Part shown: piece after piece, positions 42,474-52,179 of the stretch
Layout of the letters: each line of letters starts with the position of its first letter
Numbering within the stretch: position 1 is the stretch's first letter
DNA from: Anaerovibrio sp. JC8
Lineage (GTDB): Bacteria; Bacillota; Negativicutes; Selenomonadales; Selenomonadaceae
Reading direction: 5' to 3'
Length of the DNA: 64,000 nt
Assembly: GCF_002100115.1 (NCBI RefSeq)
Contig: NZ_ANBM01000006.1
Coordinates: 62,001-126,000, forward strand
The notes under the pieces: model-generated
What the model saw: only the letters and a program-made list of their open reading frames with translations
Told to the model about the DNA's origin: nothing
The model's database searches: none
Made by a program: the position numbers and the translations under genes

Positions 42474-43994
42474 ATGAGCAAGAAAAAGAACAGTGCAACC
42501 ACGTCCTTCCTCTTTAACATCTCCCACAAAATGCTGACTCCCCTGAACGCCATGGCGGAGCTCACCAACACTCTGGAGAATAATCTGGATGACGAAGAAA
42601 AGGCACGGGAATGCATCAAAAAAATCAGGGAATCCCACACCTTCATGCAGAACCTCATCAACAACGTTCTGGACACCGCCCGTCTGGAAAGCGGTATCGC
42701 CGTTGTAGAGGAAACCTACGGAAATATCAATGTCCTCATGAATTCCATTGCCAAGGAATTTAAGGGGCTTATGAAAAGGAAAAACATTCGTTTTTCCACC
42801 AATATCGACATAAAGCACCCTGATGTCATGGTGGATTTTACCAAGGTCAAGGGTATCCTGCTGAATCTAATCAGCAATGCCCACAAATATACCCCTGAAG
42901 GCGGCAAGATACACATAAACGTGCGGGAGCTGAACTGTGATAAGCCGGATTATGCCCTTTACGAAACCACCATCTCAGATACTGGCAGCGGTATCCCACA
43001 GGAAGCCCTGCCTCATCTTTTCGATGCCTTCTCCAGTGGCGGTTCATCTTCCTCCGGTGGAATTCTCAGCACAGGTCTGGGCATGCATATCGTAAAGGAG
43101 CTGGTAAATGTTTTGGATGGCACCATAACGGTGAAGACCCGTGAAGGTGAAGGCACCGATTTTATCGTCACCCTTCCTCACCGCTTAAATACCCAGATTA
43201 CCCATGATATGCGGATTCTTCTGGCCGAGGACAATGAGCTTAACGCTGATATTGCCATTGCCCTGCTGGAGGACAGAGGCTTCAAGGTGGAGCGGGCAGT
43301 TGACGGCGTGCAGTGTGTGGAAATGCTGCGGGGATCGGAACCTGGATATTATGACATCATTTTAATGGATGTAGAGATGCCACACATGGACGGCCATAAG
43401 GCCACCAAAATTATCCGCCGCCTGAAGGATTCTGTCCATAGCACCATACCGATTATCGCCATGACCGCCAATGCATCGGATGAGGACAAGCGGAAAACTC
43501 TGCTGGTAGGCATGAATGCCCATGTGGCAAAGCCATTTGACGTGGACAAGCTCTATGCCACTATCTTCAATGTGCTGGCACATAAAACCTATTACATCCA
43601 GACTGACGGCCTGGAAACCTTCCGGAAGAAGTACACCAATCTGGGCTGCAAGTGCGGCTTCTTCATCTACTATGTGGACTGGGATGAACAAATCACCTAC
43701 GCCGATCAGGGTACAGCAGAGATATTTGGCTGTGCCAATGAAGCAGAATTCCTCCAGCTGGTGGGCGGCACCTTCAAGACATTGGTTCACGCCAATGACA
43801 TTGAGCAGGTCCAGAAATCCATCACCCAGCAGCAGGAATCCTCCTCCATGAATCTTGATCTGGTGGATTACGATGTTATCCGCAAGGACGGCCAAATCCG
43901 CCACCTGGCCGACATCGGCTACAAGGTATTCGACGGTGAGCGGCTGGTTTACTTCGTATACATCGCTGATATTACGGATATTAATAAAAAGTAA
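42474..43994 (+). CDS. Hybrid sensor kinase: HisKA-HATPase-REC-PAS
   Basis: 506 aa from ATG 42474 (7 bases after GGAG). There is no N-terminal sensor: the protein opens with the phospho-acceptor box FLFNISHKMLTPLNAM, then an HATPase with NLISNAHKYTP and DTGSGIP (about 120-240), a receiver (RILLAEDNELNAD; IILMDVEMPHMDG with the Asp; AKPF; about 245-365), and a C-terminal PAS. The SHKML sequence departs from the usual SHExR box. A soluble kinase; the output partner is not in the window. Confidence 0.85.
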   Translation: MSKKKNSATTSFLFNISHKMLTPLNAMAELTNTLENNLDDEEKARECIKKIRESHTFMQNLINNVLDTARLESGIAVVEETYGNINVLMNSIAKEFKGLMKRKNIRFSTNIDIKHPDVMVDFTKVKGILLNLISNAHKYTPEGGKIHINVRELNCDKPDYALYETTISDTGSGIPQEALPHLFDAFSSGGSSSSGGILSTGLGMHIVKELVNVLDGTITVKTREGEGTDFIVTLPHRLNTQITHDMRILLAEDNELNADIAIALLEDRGFKVERAVDGVQCVEMLRGSEPGYYDIILMDVEMPHMDGHKATKIIRRLKDSVHSTIPIIAMTANASDEDKRKTLLVGMNAHVAKPFDVDKLYATIFNVLAHKTYYIQTDGLETFRKKYTNLGCKCGFFIYYVDWDEQITYADQGTAEIFGCANEAEFLQLVGGTFKTLVHANDIEQVQKSITQQQESSSMNLDLVDYDVIRKDGQIRHLADIGYKVFDGERLVYFVYIADITDINKK

Positions 43995-44035
43995 CATTAT
44001 TTAAATACTAAAATAACATAATTTTACCCATAAAA

Positions 44036-44075
44036 AAGCCGGGCATCCATTGGATGTCCGGCAGTTTTGTTTTTT
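44036..44075 (+). terminator. Intrinsic terminator
   Basis: GCCGGgCATCC / GGATGtCCGGC stem, then a T-rich tail. Confidence 0.7.
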
Positions 44076-44084
44076 TACTCCAAC

Positions 44085-44681
44085 TCAGCCCTTGCCGATT
44101 ATTTCACTCCACAAAGCTTCAGACACCTCATCCTTGGTCAAAAAGCCGTGAACCAAGGTGTAGTACTCCGGCAGACGGTCCGTGGTCCATTGGATATCTA
44201 TAGAAAACACGTCCTTGGTGATATCCACTATCTTAAAGCCAAAGGCATCTATGGCGTAGCGCATCTTGTCCGGCTGACAGCACGGCAGGCCCGACTTGCG
44301 GGTACATTCCTCACAAAGATTGCAGGCCGTGGCGGACAGGGTAATACTTCCCGGAACCGATGCCTCCAGTTGACGCAGCCTGTCATCCATATCCAGCTTC
44401 ACTGCGGACATTATATCCCAGCCAATATCGTTGATATTTTTCGTCCCAGCGGTTGACTGAATCAGGCCACTATCCAGATTTATTTTGGAGCATACCAAAT
44501 ACGCCCAGGAATATTGCCCCAAAAACTCCTCCACATCTATGGATAAGGGCGGACAAGACCATATTTTGTCGTATCTCGGACACTGACGGCAATAGCCAAG
44601 GTGCTTATCACGATCCTGGTATTGCTCCCGCATAACCTGCATTGGCAGATGTTTTATGTAATGTTTAACCGAATAATCCAT
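44085..44681 (-). CDS. DUF2284 metal-binding protein
   Basis: 198 aa from ATG 44681, with AAGGGTAAGGGT upstream and the preceding stop 4 bases earlier. CRQCPRYDKIWSCPP near residue 30 and CNLCEECTRKSGLPCCQPDKMR around 120-140 are cysteine clusters of the DUF2284 family, which probably hold an iron-sulfur cluster or metal. Function unknown. Cotranscribed with the ArsC-like gene. Confidence 0.78.
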   Translation of the reverse strand: MDYSVKHYIKHLPMQVMREQYQDRDKHLGYCRQCPRYDKIWSCPPLSIDVEEFLGQYSWAYLVCSKINLDSGLIQSTAGTKNINDIGWDIMSAVKLDMDDRLRQLEASVPGSITLSATACNLCEECTRKSGLPCCQPDKMRYAIDAFGFKIVDITKDVFSIDIQWTTDRLPEYYTLVHGFLTKDEVSEALWSEIIGKG

Positions 44682-44685
44682 ACCC

Positions 44686-45048
44686 TTACCCTTTGGCCTG
44701 GTCCTGCCATTCCTGCTCCTTAAAGCCCACCAGTACAAAATCCTTCGCCACCAGTATTGGCCGCTTTACCAGCATACCATCAGTAGCCAGCAGGGCATAC
44801 TGCTCATCATCGGACATGGCTGGCAGCTTGTCCTTCAGCTGCAGCTCCTTGTATTTCAAGCCACTGGTATTAAAGAACCGCTTCAGAGGCAGGCCGCTGA
44901 GCTTGTGCCACTGCCGCAGCTCCTTCTCTGACGGATTATTCTCCTTGATATCCCGCACCGTTACCTCAATACCATTCTCCCCCAGCCATTTCTCCGCCTT
45001 CTTGCAGGTTGTGCACCGCGGATAGCACACAAAGGTCAGCTTACTCAT
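44686..45048 (-). CDS. ArsC/Spx-family thioredoxin-fold protein
   Basis: 120 aa from ATG 45048 with GGAGG 7 bases upstream. CYPRCTTCKKAEKWL has the CxxC active site of the ArsC/Spx/YffB group; the later RPILV motif has the arginine and proline of the fold. More like the YffB/Spx-like reductases than a true arsenate reductase, as no ars genes are near. Confidence 0.8.
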   Translation of the reverse strand: MSKLTFVCYPRCTTCKKAEKWLGENGIEVTVRDIKENNPSEKELRQWHKLSGLPLKRFFNTSGLKYKELQLKDKLPAMSDDEQYALLATDGMLVKRPILVAKDFVLVGFKEQEWQDQAKG

Positions 45049-45107
45049 AATGCACCTCCGAATTATTATTAAACCGCTATACCGGCTCATATTTGATAAC
45101 CTGCTTT

Positions 45108-45719
45108 TTAATGTTCGGCAACTGAAGCAAAATCTCCTGCACCCTTCTCATACATTCCATGCCGATTGCAATAGGCAAATATCTTCTTCACGCCTCTGAT
45201 TTTAAACCGCCCTTCCGCATTTCCCTCCGGATACAGCTTCACAAACTGTATTTCCTGGTCAGACACAGCGGCAATAAAAGATATGTAATGCTCCTTGGAC
45301 ATAGGATGAGCAAGATGGACGAAATATTCATCCTCCACCACCTCCACACCGATCCGGTGGTCCTCATCCATATACTCCGGCACAAGGGCCGGAAGCGTAA
45401 TCCCACAGCAGCTGACCACTGCTTCGCCAGTGGCCTGTATAACATTGCCACAGACCGGACAGACGTAAAACTTTACCTTCTTCATATTGGAAGCCCTGTT
45501 TTCATTGCGAATATCCGCCCCGGCCAACAGCTCAATAACCGAAATATTAAGGGCCCTTGCCAAGACTTCCAGCAGGCTGATATCCGGAAAGCCCTGCCCG
45601 GTTTCCCACTTGCTAATTGCCTTGCTGCTGACGGAGATTTTCCGCCCCAGCTCCTCCTGGGTCATTTTCTGTTCCTCACGAAGCTTTCTTATCACGGCAC
45701 CAGTAACATATTTATCCAT
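45108..45719 (-). CDS. XRE regulator fused to a desulfoferrodoxin-like domain
   Basis: 203 aa from ATG 45719 with GGGAGG upstream. Residues 1-65 are a Cro/C1 HTH (VIRKLREEQKMTQEELGRKI, then SSKAISKWE). From residue 88 there is a desulfoferrodoxin domain: FYVCPVCGN...CCG (the Fe(Cys)4 site), then VHLAHPMSKEHYISF and AYCNRHG, carrying the His/Cys ligands of the superoxide reductase centre, apparently complete. Likely an oxygen- or superoxide-responsive regulator. Three redox-type genes adjoin it. Confidence 0.8.
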   Translation of the reverse strand: MDKYVTGAVIRKLREEQKMTQEELGRKISVSSKAISKWETGQGFPDISLLEVLARALNISVIELLAGADIRNENRASNMKKVKFYVCPVCGNVIQATGEAVVSCCGITLPALVPEYMDEDHRIGVEVVEDEYFVHLAHPMSKEHYISFIAAVSDQEIQFVKLYPEGNAEGRFKIRGVKKIFAYCNRHGMYEKGAGDFASVAEH

Positions 45720-45810
45720 ATTTCCGCCTCCCATGCCCTAATCCTATCACAATTAAATGACGGGCACTACCCACGCTGCGTAGAGTTGCCTTAATCGTAC
45801 ACTTGCAGAC

Positions 45811-45846
45811 AGAAAAAGACTGCCCACATTTTCATGTGCGGCAGCC
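45811..45846 (-). terminator. Terminator of the flavoprotein gene
   Basis: GGCTGCC..CACAT / ATGTGGGCAG stem, then CTTTTTCTG on the minus strand, after the gene at 45897. Confidence 0.6.
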
Positions 45847-45896
45847 TTCTGTAATTCATAACATTTCGCTATGCCTTTTCCACTCTGTTTTTCTGC

Positions 45897-46409
45897 TTAG
45901 AGCCCCTTTGCGAATTCCTTGATTTCATTCATCTTGGCATCGGACTTATTTTCCTCACCGCTGGCCGTAATAATACCAGCCACCTCAATATTGGCATAAG
46001 CCATATAGGCCTTGAACTGGGTAATGGAACCTTCATGGCTTCCAGGAGAAGCGGCGGAAAGAAGCAGGGCCGCCTTCTTGGCCTTAAGCGGCTTGCCAAT
46101 GCAGTAAACACGCTGAATGGCAGCCTGCATCTGGGCAGTCATGGTGAAATAATAAATTGGAGAAGCAAATACCACCATATCCGCCTCTTTATAGGCCGGC
46201 AGCAGCTTTTCAAAATCATCCTTTTGCACGCAAGTGCCCTCACCCTTGGTGTGGCAGTACTCGCAGCCCAGACAGCCAGCTATTTTCATCTTGCCAACAT
46301 GGTACTCCTCTACCTCATGACCGGCTGCCTTGGCCCCCTCGCTAAAGGCCTGCACCATAGCTGCCGTATTTACCTTTCTTGGACTGCCGTTAAAAATTGC
46401 AATTTTCAT
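45897..46409 (-). CDS. Flavodoxin-fold NAD(P)H-dependent FMN reductase
   Basis: 170 aa. FNGSPRKVNTAAM is the FMN phosphate loop, CLGCEYCHTKGEGTCVQKDD a cysteine-rich segment typical of the iron-sulfur flavoprotein/ISF-like reductases, and FASPIYYFTMTAQMQ the FMN ring contact. Cytoplasmic redox enzyme, donor and acceptor unknown; sits in the redox cluster 44-46.4 kb. GGAGG lies 8 bases before the ATG. Confidence 0.85.
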   Translation of the reverse strand: MKIAIFNGSPRKVNTAAMVQAFSEGAKAAGHEVEEYHVGKMKIAGCLGCEYCHTKGEGTCVQKDDFEKLLPAYKEADMVVFASPIYYFTMTAQMQAAIQRVYCIGKPLKAKKAALLLSAASPGSHEGSITQFKAYMAYANIEVAGIITASGEENKSDAKMNEIKEFAKGL

Positions 46410-46546
46410 TTAGTATCCTCCTATACATAACACACAATACACACATATAGCAGTTTTCGACTTGCCTTTTGGTTGTTTCTACAGCCAGCAGTAAATTTCC
46501 TGTAAAGAAAAATGGCATTTTCTATCACGTCATCTATCCCATTTCG

Positions 46547-47032
46547 CTATTCCCATTTAAAAATATCGTGCCAATGCCGTTTATCATCCCCTGTTAAGCC
46601 TGCTACGTCATCACTGGTCAGGCCGGTCCTGGAATCCGTGTAATATATGTTTAATCTCGATGTTGGGAAAAGACTCCTGTCATCATCCAGCACAACGTAA
46701 TCAGCCTCACCTATCTCCCGTAGGGCTATGTAAAGCTCCACAGCTTTTCCCCTGTTTGCACCGCATTCATCCGATGTGGTGCCAGCTATTTCAACCCCAT
46801 GAGATCTCAAAACCTCCAATAATTCCCGTACATAGGAAGCATGGTTTCCCTCATGACTGAAGCCTGTTTTCCATGAAGAGGTCAATACAACTGCCGCGCT
46901 GTTTTTCTTCTTTTTGTAGTAATCCAACAATGACAGGAAGTTGTTGACACACTTCTTATTGAGTGTAAAAGGTCTTTTCCAGTCAACCTCTTTATTTAAA
47001 ACTCCGTCGATGTCCAAAAATATATAAAACAT
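46547..47032 (-). CDS. HAD-like phosphatase domain protein
   Basis: 161 aa from ATG 47032 (GAAGG 10 bases upstream). IFLDIDGVLN is HAD motif I, VVLTSSWKT motif II and DYVVLDDDRSLF the acidic motif III/IV. It resembles the small HAD domain found in Swiss-Army-knife RNA repair proteins. A fragment of a similar gene lies at 53950-54015. Confidence 0.75.
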   Translation of the reverse strand: MFYIFLDIDGVLNKEVDWKRPFTLNKKCVNNFLSLLDYYKKKKNSAAVVLTSSWKTGFSHEGNHASYVRELLEVLRSHGVEIAGTTSDECGANRGKAVELYIALREIGEADYVVLDDDRSLFPTSRLNIYYTDSRTGLTSDDVAGLTGDDKRHWHDIFKWE

Positions 47033-47469
47033 AGCAATACCTTCACCATCAAAATGCTGATATTCCACATCTTTCTGTAAACTGCCAGAAAATCATCAAT
47101 GAAACGTACAAGAACCCCTGTTATGAGTCTGGTCAACTTGCATCACAGGGGCTCTTTTTTTGTGAATATGGACCTCATATCCTTTAATCACCATTTGCCT
47201 TGTCAAAATTGTACTCCATATATAAATGCATGACAAGCTATTGCACATTTAATTATTGGTGCTAAATAAGGCTGTCGCATTTTGGGGCAACTCTTTTTTC
47301 GCTAAGATTAGTCCCCTGGCTGGGCACAGGCGATATAAGTACAAGTCCGATAATAATCTAATACAGAATTATGAAACGCCTTTCTCAAAATATTAATAAA
47401 TATACTTGATAATCTGTAATTATATTAATATAATATAATTAAAATCCTAATCATTTTTATATAATTGCA
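47033..47469. other. Gene-free region with one terminator-like hairpin
   Basis: ACCCCTGT / ACAGGGGCTCTTTTTTT near 47113-47162 is a stem with a T tail reading rightward, although no + gene precedes it. The rest to 47469 is AT-rich and empty. Confidence 0.45.
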
Positions 47470-47495
47470 TAATGATAGCTAATATGCTATCATTA
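47470..47495 (+). promoter_or_regulatory. Operator of the higBA-like module
   Basis: Perfect inverted repeat TAATGATAGC / GCTATCATTA with a 6-base spacer, directly after a TATAAT at 47460-47465. Such a site at the promoter of a toxin-antitoxin operon is normally bound by the XRE antitoxin. Confidence 0.65.
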
Positions 47496-47522
47496 AATAA
47501 AGCAAGAGAAGGTGCTTGTCAA

Positions 47523-47885
47523 ATGTTTAGAGTTGAATTCTATGAAAAAGCGGATGGTACATCGGATGTCTGGGATTTTATGGAATCACTACGACTTAAA
47601 GCCACAACAAGTAAAGATGCCCGCATTCAACTTAAACAACTAAGATTATATATCCAATTGCTGGCTGACAATGGCACGTGGCTTCCGGAAAGTATAACCA
47701 AGCACATAGTAGATGATATTTGGGAACTGCGCCCCGGCAATAATAGGGTGCTGTATTTTTACCAGAAAGAGGACACTTTTGTTTTGCTTCACCAGTTTAG
47801 AAAGAAAACTCAAAAGACACCTAAATCCGAAATTGAACGTGCCCGTAGAGAAATTGCTGATTACATAGAAAGGATGGGGAAGTAG
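47523..47885 (+). CDS. higB: HigB/Gp49-like RelE-fold toxin
   Basis: 120 aa from ATG 47523 (GAAGG 10 bases upstream). FRVEFYEKADGTSDVWDFM at the start, the central IWELRPGNNRVLYFYQ and the FVLLHQFRKKTQKTP end are typical of the phage-derived Gp49-like/HigB family of mRNA-cleaving toxins. Its TAG touches the ATG of the antitoxin gene. Toxin-first order is as in higBA. Confidence 0.83.
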   Translation: MFRVEFYEKADGTSDVWDFMESLRLKATTSKDARIQLKQLRLYIQLLADNGTWLPESITKHIVDDIWELRPGNNRVLYFYQKEDTFVLLHQFRKKTQKTPKSEIERARREIADYIERMGK

Positions 47886-48164
47886 ATGAAAACATGGAAT
47901 AATTATAAAGAATACATAAAAAATACTTCTCCTCAGGGAGAAAAAGAAATAGAGGAAATAGAAGCATTGTCTCAAGTTATTTCGTCTATTATTGCACGCA
48001 GAAACGAATTAGGAATCTCGCAAAGGGAGCTCGCTGCCCTTTGTAATATGCCTCAATCCTCTGTAGCACGTATCGAGAGCTATAAGACAATACCTAAATT
48101 GGATACACTTATAAAAATCACCAGCTCACTGGGTTTGAAATTAATCGTTGATTCGATAAATTAA
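47886..48164 (+). CDS. higA: XRE antitoxin HigA-like
   Basis: 92 aa. Residues 30-88 form a helix-turn-helix (ELGISQRELAALCNMPQSSV). Immediately abuts the toxin gene. Expected to neutralise the toxin and bind the inverted repeat at 47470. Confidence 0.83.
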   Translation: MKTWNNYKEYIKNTSPQGEKEIEEIEALSQVISSIIARRNELGISQRELAALCNMPQSSVARIESYKTIPKLDTLIKITSSLGLKLIVDSIN

Positions 48165-48186
48165 CCCGCTCAGCCTCTGTAAAAAC

Positions 48187-48218
48187 TGACGCCAGTCTGA
48201 ACCCAGACTGGCGTTTCT
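48187..48218 (+). terminator. Intrinsic terminator
   Basis: GACGCCAGTCTG / CAGACTGGCGTTTCTTT hairpin after higA. Confidence 0.75.
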
Positions 48219-48229
48219 TTATGCTTCAT

Positions 48230-48625
48230 CTAAACAGCACTTTCATATTTTTTAAGTTTCTCTACCAAACTCAAATCAGCAGGCAACCATTCAACACTAT
48301 CAATTTCTGATAGCTCTAGCCATCTAGCCGCTTGGTGTTCTTTTAAAACTAGGTCTCCATCTACTATATTTGCCCAAAACACCTGCATAGAAAGGTGGAA
48401 CTGGGGATAGTCATACTCCACAGTGTCGATTAGCTCCCCAACCTGAATTGTAGTATCTAATTCTTCCTTTATTTCACGGCGTAAGGCATCCTGTGGTGTT
48501 TCACCAGTTTCAATCTTTCCCCCAGGAAATTCCCAGCCGCCTTTAAATTCGCCATATCCACGCTGGGTGGCAAATATTTCATTATCCTTCCTAATTACAG
48601 CAGCAACAACATTTACAGTTTTCAT
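48230..48625 (-). CDS. MutT/Nudix hydrolase
   Basis: 131 aa from ATG 48625 (AGAGGA 6 bases upstream). The Nudix box GGKIETGETPQDALRREIKEEL is complete. Closest in appearance to 8-oxo-dGTP or CTP pyrophosphohydrolases. Located 27 bases downstream of the helicase gene on the same strand, a pairing I recall from other genomes. Confidence 0.85.
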   Translation of the reverse strand: MKTVNVVAAVIRKDNEIFATQRGYGEFKGGWEFPGGKIETGETPQDALRREIKEELDTTIQVGELIDTVEYDYPQFHLSMQVFWANIVDGDLVLKEHQAARWLELSEIDSVEWLPADLSLVEKLKKYESAV

Positions 48626-48652
48626 TACTAGTCCTCTCATCATTATCAACTA

Positions 48653-51600
48653 TTATCCCATTACATTTCTCCCGAGAGCAATAACCTCTTTGGCAGAAAT
48701 TGGTCGTTCCAATTTCCAAGTAATATTCATTGGTCGACTTCCTGTGTGCTTTACATATTTCACTGGACCCACAAAAGTATAAGGTGTAGTGCCCATTTCA
48801 TTCTTTTTATAATCTCTGACAAATAGTAATATTGTGCTCCCTTGCTCCTTATGATGAATATAGCGCTGACCTGTTCTTGAAGTATCAGAGGTGGTACTCT
48901 GACTTTGCCAGTGAAAGAATTCATCACTGATAAAATAATCATCATACATGGTAGATGGTGAATATTCTTTATCAGATTTATTGATGGTCACCAAAAACAA
49001 GTCCGTATTTTTATCACTTATATACAAAACACCTTGTCTCATAGATGATATTTTAAAGTAATCCATAGCGACCAAAATCTGATCCTTGGTATAGGCACAA
49101 TGCAAATCTAATGGGCAATTAAACTTTAATGGAACTGCCTCATCCAAAAAATCTATCTTGTCTAAATTATATTCCAAAATCTCCATTATTTCCCTTAGCA
49201 TCATCGGGCTATCAGCCAATTTATTGAGATTTATCTTTACCTCCGGACTATTCTCGTCAAATGTACCCACACTCCAAATTGTCACGTAAAACATCCATAC
49301 CAGATGCTTTTCATAGCTACTTAAACTATTTATGTCAGTATGCTTTATATTAGACAGGTAGCGAAGTAAGAATTTTATCCATCGTCTCGAGTTAATTCCA
49401 ACCAGCCGCGGAAAGGCTTTGGCAATTAGTAGCTCCTCAACTGGCTCATCGTATTTCTCTATCACACCGGCATCTTCACACAAACGGTAAAAGCCGTAGC
49501 GCTTATATATTGTAGTGATAGGTTGATGATAATATTGTAAAAAATTACTTATGTTAAGCTCTTTGCCAGACTCATCCACAAAATCCTTTATCCTAGCTAC
49601 AATGGCATTTCGATTATTAAATGCCTGGCTGATGTTCTTAAGAACATATTCCTGAGTCTTTTTCTCTAATTGTATAAAACATCCCTTCGGAACAGATGGA
49701 AAGCCTTTATCTATTTCAGATTTTACACTATGTCTTGTGTTGGAGAGTAATGCTGCAAATTTTTCTTCAAAATTATATTTTTTGTTTGCCTGTCCCACAA
49801 ACTCCAATACTGTAAGGCAATCCTTGCCCTCAGATAACCGTAAGCCGCGTCCTAATTGTTGCAAAAAAACTGTCAATGACTCTGTTGGACGTAAAAATAA
49901 TACTGTGTCTACCTCTGGAATATCCACACCTTCATTATAAAGATCAACCACACATATTATCTTAATCTCACCAGAAACTAACCTTGCTTTGGCGGTATTT
50001 CTTTCTTCATCAGATGATGAAGCATTTAAGGATATGGCCTTTAAACCATGTTTATTAAAATACTCTGCCATAAAATCTGCATGAGCAATCGAAACACAAA
50101 ATGCCAAACACTTCATGGTTGCGTCATTGGTGACATACCGACCTATAGAATTTACAATATGACCAGCTCTTTTTTCGGCAATCCCACGTTCTATAGTATA
50201 AACGTTACTAAGCTCTGTCTTATCATAGCCGCCCTTATTCCATTTTAAATTGCTAAGATCAACCTCATCGGCCACACCAAAATATTGGAAAGGACATAAC
50301 AGTTTCCTATCAATGGCCTCCGGCAAGCGTATTTCCGCCGCTATTCGTCCATCAAAATAAGATATAATAGATTTTCCGTCTGCCCGTTCTGGAGTAGCAG
50401 TTAATCCTAACAGTATTTTGGGGGTAAACGTATTTAATAAATTCTGATATGATTTAGCCGCCGCATGATGAAATTCGTCCACCACAATAAAATCATAATA
50501 GTCCGCCGGTATATTATCATATATTTTCCTGGACTCTGCGGTCTGAATTGATATAAACAAATTTTCAGCACTATCCGGCTTATAGCTCCCCACTAATAGT
50601 GCACCAAAATTTGGGTCCTTCAACACACCACGAAAAACATTGAGACTCTGTTCCAAAATTTCTTCCCTATGGGCAACAAATAGGAGCTTTGCTCCTCCCT
50701 TGTTTTTTCTCCTAAAATTGCGGTAATCAAAGGCCGAAATTAAAGTTTTTCCTGTGCCGGTTGCCGCTACTACCAGATTTTTATAATAACCTCTTTCCTC
50801 CCGCTCCACCTGTAGTTTATCCAATATTTCCTGTTGATATGAATACGGGTTAATATCAAATATATACTCTCTTTTCTTAGCAGGACCGATATACTTTTCC
50901 GCCATAATAGCCTTAGTCAACCGTTCCTTATCGTCGTGAGTATATGATTCAAATTCCTCAGTACACCAATAGTTTTCAAAGGTAGCTTCTATCTTTTTTA
51001 TGTTATTAGGCTGGTCCTTATTGGTAAGCTTTACATTCCATTCCAAACCGCTTGATATAGCTGCATTGGATAGATTTGATGAACCAACATAGGCCGTAGT
51101 AAAGCCTGTATTACGATAAAACACGTATGCCTTAGCATGAAGTCTTGTCCTGTTGGTGTCATAAGATATTTTAATATTTGTATTTCTAAGGTCAGCCAAG
51201 GCCTCTATTGCTTTTACATCTGTAGCCCCCATATACGATGTGGCTATAATACGAAGCTGCCCACCTTTTTCAGTAAAGTCTTTCAATTCTTCCAAAATTA
51301 GGCGTAAGCCGGTCCATTTAATAAAAGATACCAGCATATCTATCCTGGTTGCTGTTTTAATCTCTTTTTTTAACTCAGAAAACATTGGTGGCTCCGTTCT
51401 GGAACCAGTAAACAAACTGCTTTCCGCAATAGATGTCTCAGGACGTTCTATTATTTTCTCTATTTTCTTACCTATTGCCAATTCAGCATTATTTTCATCA
51501 AGCAGCCCTAATAGCTGTTCCCCTTTACCCGTGATTGCTTTTTCTTCATAGTAATCATCACTGGTGTAATTCTTTATAAGTTCGATTATTTTATTAGCCA

Positions 51601-51802
51601 ACTCAACCTGACTTTCAATACCTTTTTTCTTATCTAATAAATTATCTAAACCCGCCTTAATAACACCCTCTGTATATTTTGCAATTATGTTTGACGCTTC
51701 TTCCTCATCTATGGCTTGTATGTTCTTGCATTTATCCGGACGCTTATTTAACTCTTTAAGCATTCCTTTATTTATTAAAGCTTCATATATTCCCGATTCC
51801 AT
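48653..51802 (-). CDS. PLD-like, superfamily 2 helicase, DUF3427 protein
   Basis: 1049 aa, AAAGGAG 8 bases upstream. About residues 130-275: a phospholipase-D-type nuclease domain with one HxK motif (RLHAKAYVFY, then GSSNLSN). About 330-700: SF2 helicase with Walker A AATGTGKT (about 345), DEFH (about 440), GLTATPERADG and QQLGRGLRLS. About 700-1049: DUF3427 with the C-terminal SPTMYDDYFISDEFFHWQSQ. It resembles restriction-type or defence helicase-nucleases; with the Nudix gene it may form an anti-phage or DNA-repair pair. The role is inferred. Confidence 0.85.
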   Translation of the reverse strand: MESGIYEALINKGMLKELNKRPDKCKNIQAIDEEEASNIIAKYTEGVIKAGLDNLLDKKKGIESQVELANKIIELIKNYTSDDYYEEKAITGKGEQLLGLLDENNAELAIGKKIEKIIERPETSIAESSLFTGSRTEPPMFSELKKEIKTATRIDMLVSFIKWTGLRLILEELKDFTEKGGQLRIIATSYMGATDVKAIEALADLRNTNIKISYDTNRTRLHAKAYVFYRNTGFTTAYVGSSNLSNAAISSGLEWNVKLTNKDQPNNIKKIEATFENYWCTEEFESYTHDDKERLTKAIMAEKYIGPAKKREYIFDINPYSYQQEILDKLQVEREERGYYKNLVVAATGTGKTLISAFDYRNFRRKNKGGAKLLFVAHREEILEQSLNVFRGVLKDPNFGALLVGSYKPDSAENLFISIQTAESRKIYDNIPADYYDFIVVDEFHHAAAKSYQNLLNTFTPKILLGLTATPERADGKSIISYFDGRIAAEIRLPEAIDRKLLCPFQYFGVADEVDLSNLKWNKGGYDKTELSNVYTIERGIAEKRAGHIVNSIGRYVTNDATMKCLAFCVSIAHADFMAEYFNKHGLKAISLNASSSDEERNTAKARLVSGEIKIICVVDLYNEGVDIPEVDTVLFLRPTESLTVFLQQLGRGLRLSEGKDCLTVLEFVGQANKKYNFEEKFAALLSNTRHSVKSEIDKGFPSVPKGCFIQLEKKTQEYVLKNISQAFNNRNAIVARIKDFVDESGKELNISNFLQYYHQPITTIYKRYGFYRLCEDAGVIEKYDEPVEELLIAKAFPRLVGINSRRWIKFLLRYLSNIKHTDINSLSSYEKHLVWMFYVTIWSVGTFDENSPEVKINLNKLADSPMMLREIMEILEYNLDKIDFLDEAVPLKFNCPLDLHCAYTKDQILVAMDYFKISSMRQGVLYISDKNTDLFLVTINKSDKEYSPSTMYDDYFISDEFFHWQSQSTTSDTSRTGQRYIHHKEQGSTILLFVRDYKKNEMGTTPYTFVGPVKYVKHTGSRPMNITWKLERPISAKEVIALGRNVMG

Positions 51803-52179
51803 GTGCGTCGCTCCTTTGGGGACTTCATTTTATAGAACACCTTATCCACTAGCACTTAGTAAGGGTCTAGGTAACAATTTTTTATCTAAACATTTTAACA
51901 ACTATGTTAATATTTCTTTTTCTAATCTAATAATCCTGCAAAAATATACCAAACTACTATTGCACCTAGCTCTAAGTCATAATCCACCTAATACTTCGAT
52001 ATAAAATATTGGTGTCATCATCAACATCCACACAAAAAGAGGCTTTTATCATACCAAGGAACATTACACGCTTCCTGTACTGCAAAAGCCTCTACTTTTG
52101 TTGATTTTTTTAAGACGTTACCACTGTGACATATCAGCAACAATCTTTTTAAATTCTTCAGTAGTTTATTTCATTTCCA
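51803..52179. other. Gene-free region with long hairpin
   Basis: AGAGGCTTTT / AAAAGCCTCT arms (52037-52046 and 52083-52094) enclose a second short stem; on the minus strand CCTCTTTTTGTG follows, so it may terminate leftward transcripts of the following gene. Otherwise AT-rich, no gene seen. Confidence 0.5.
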
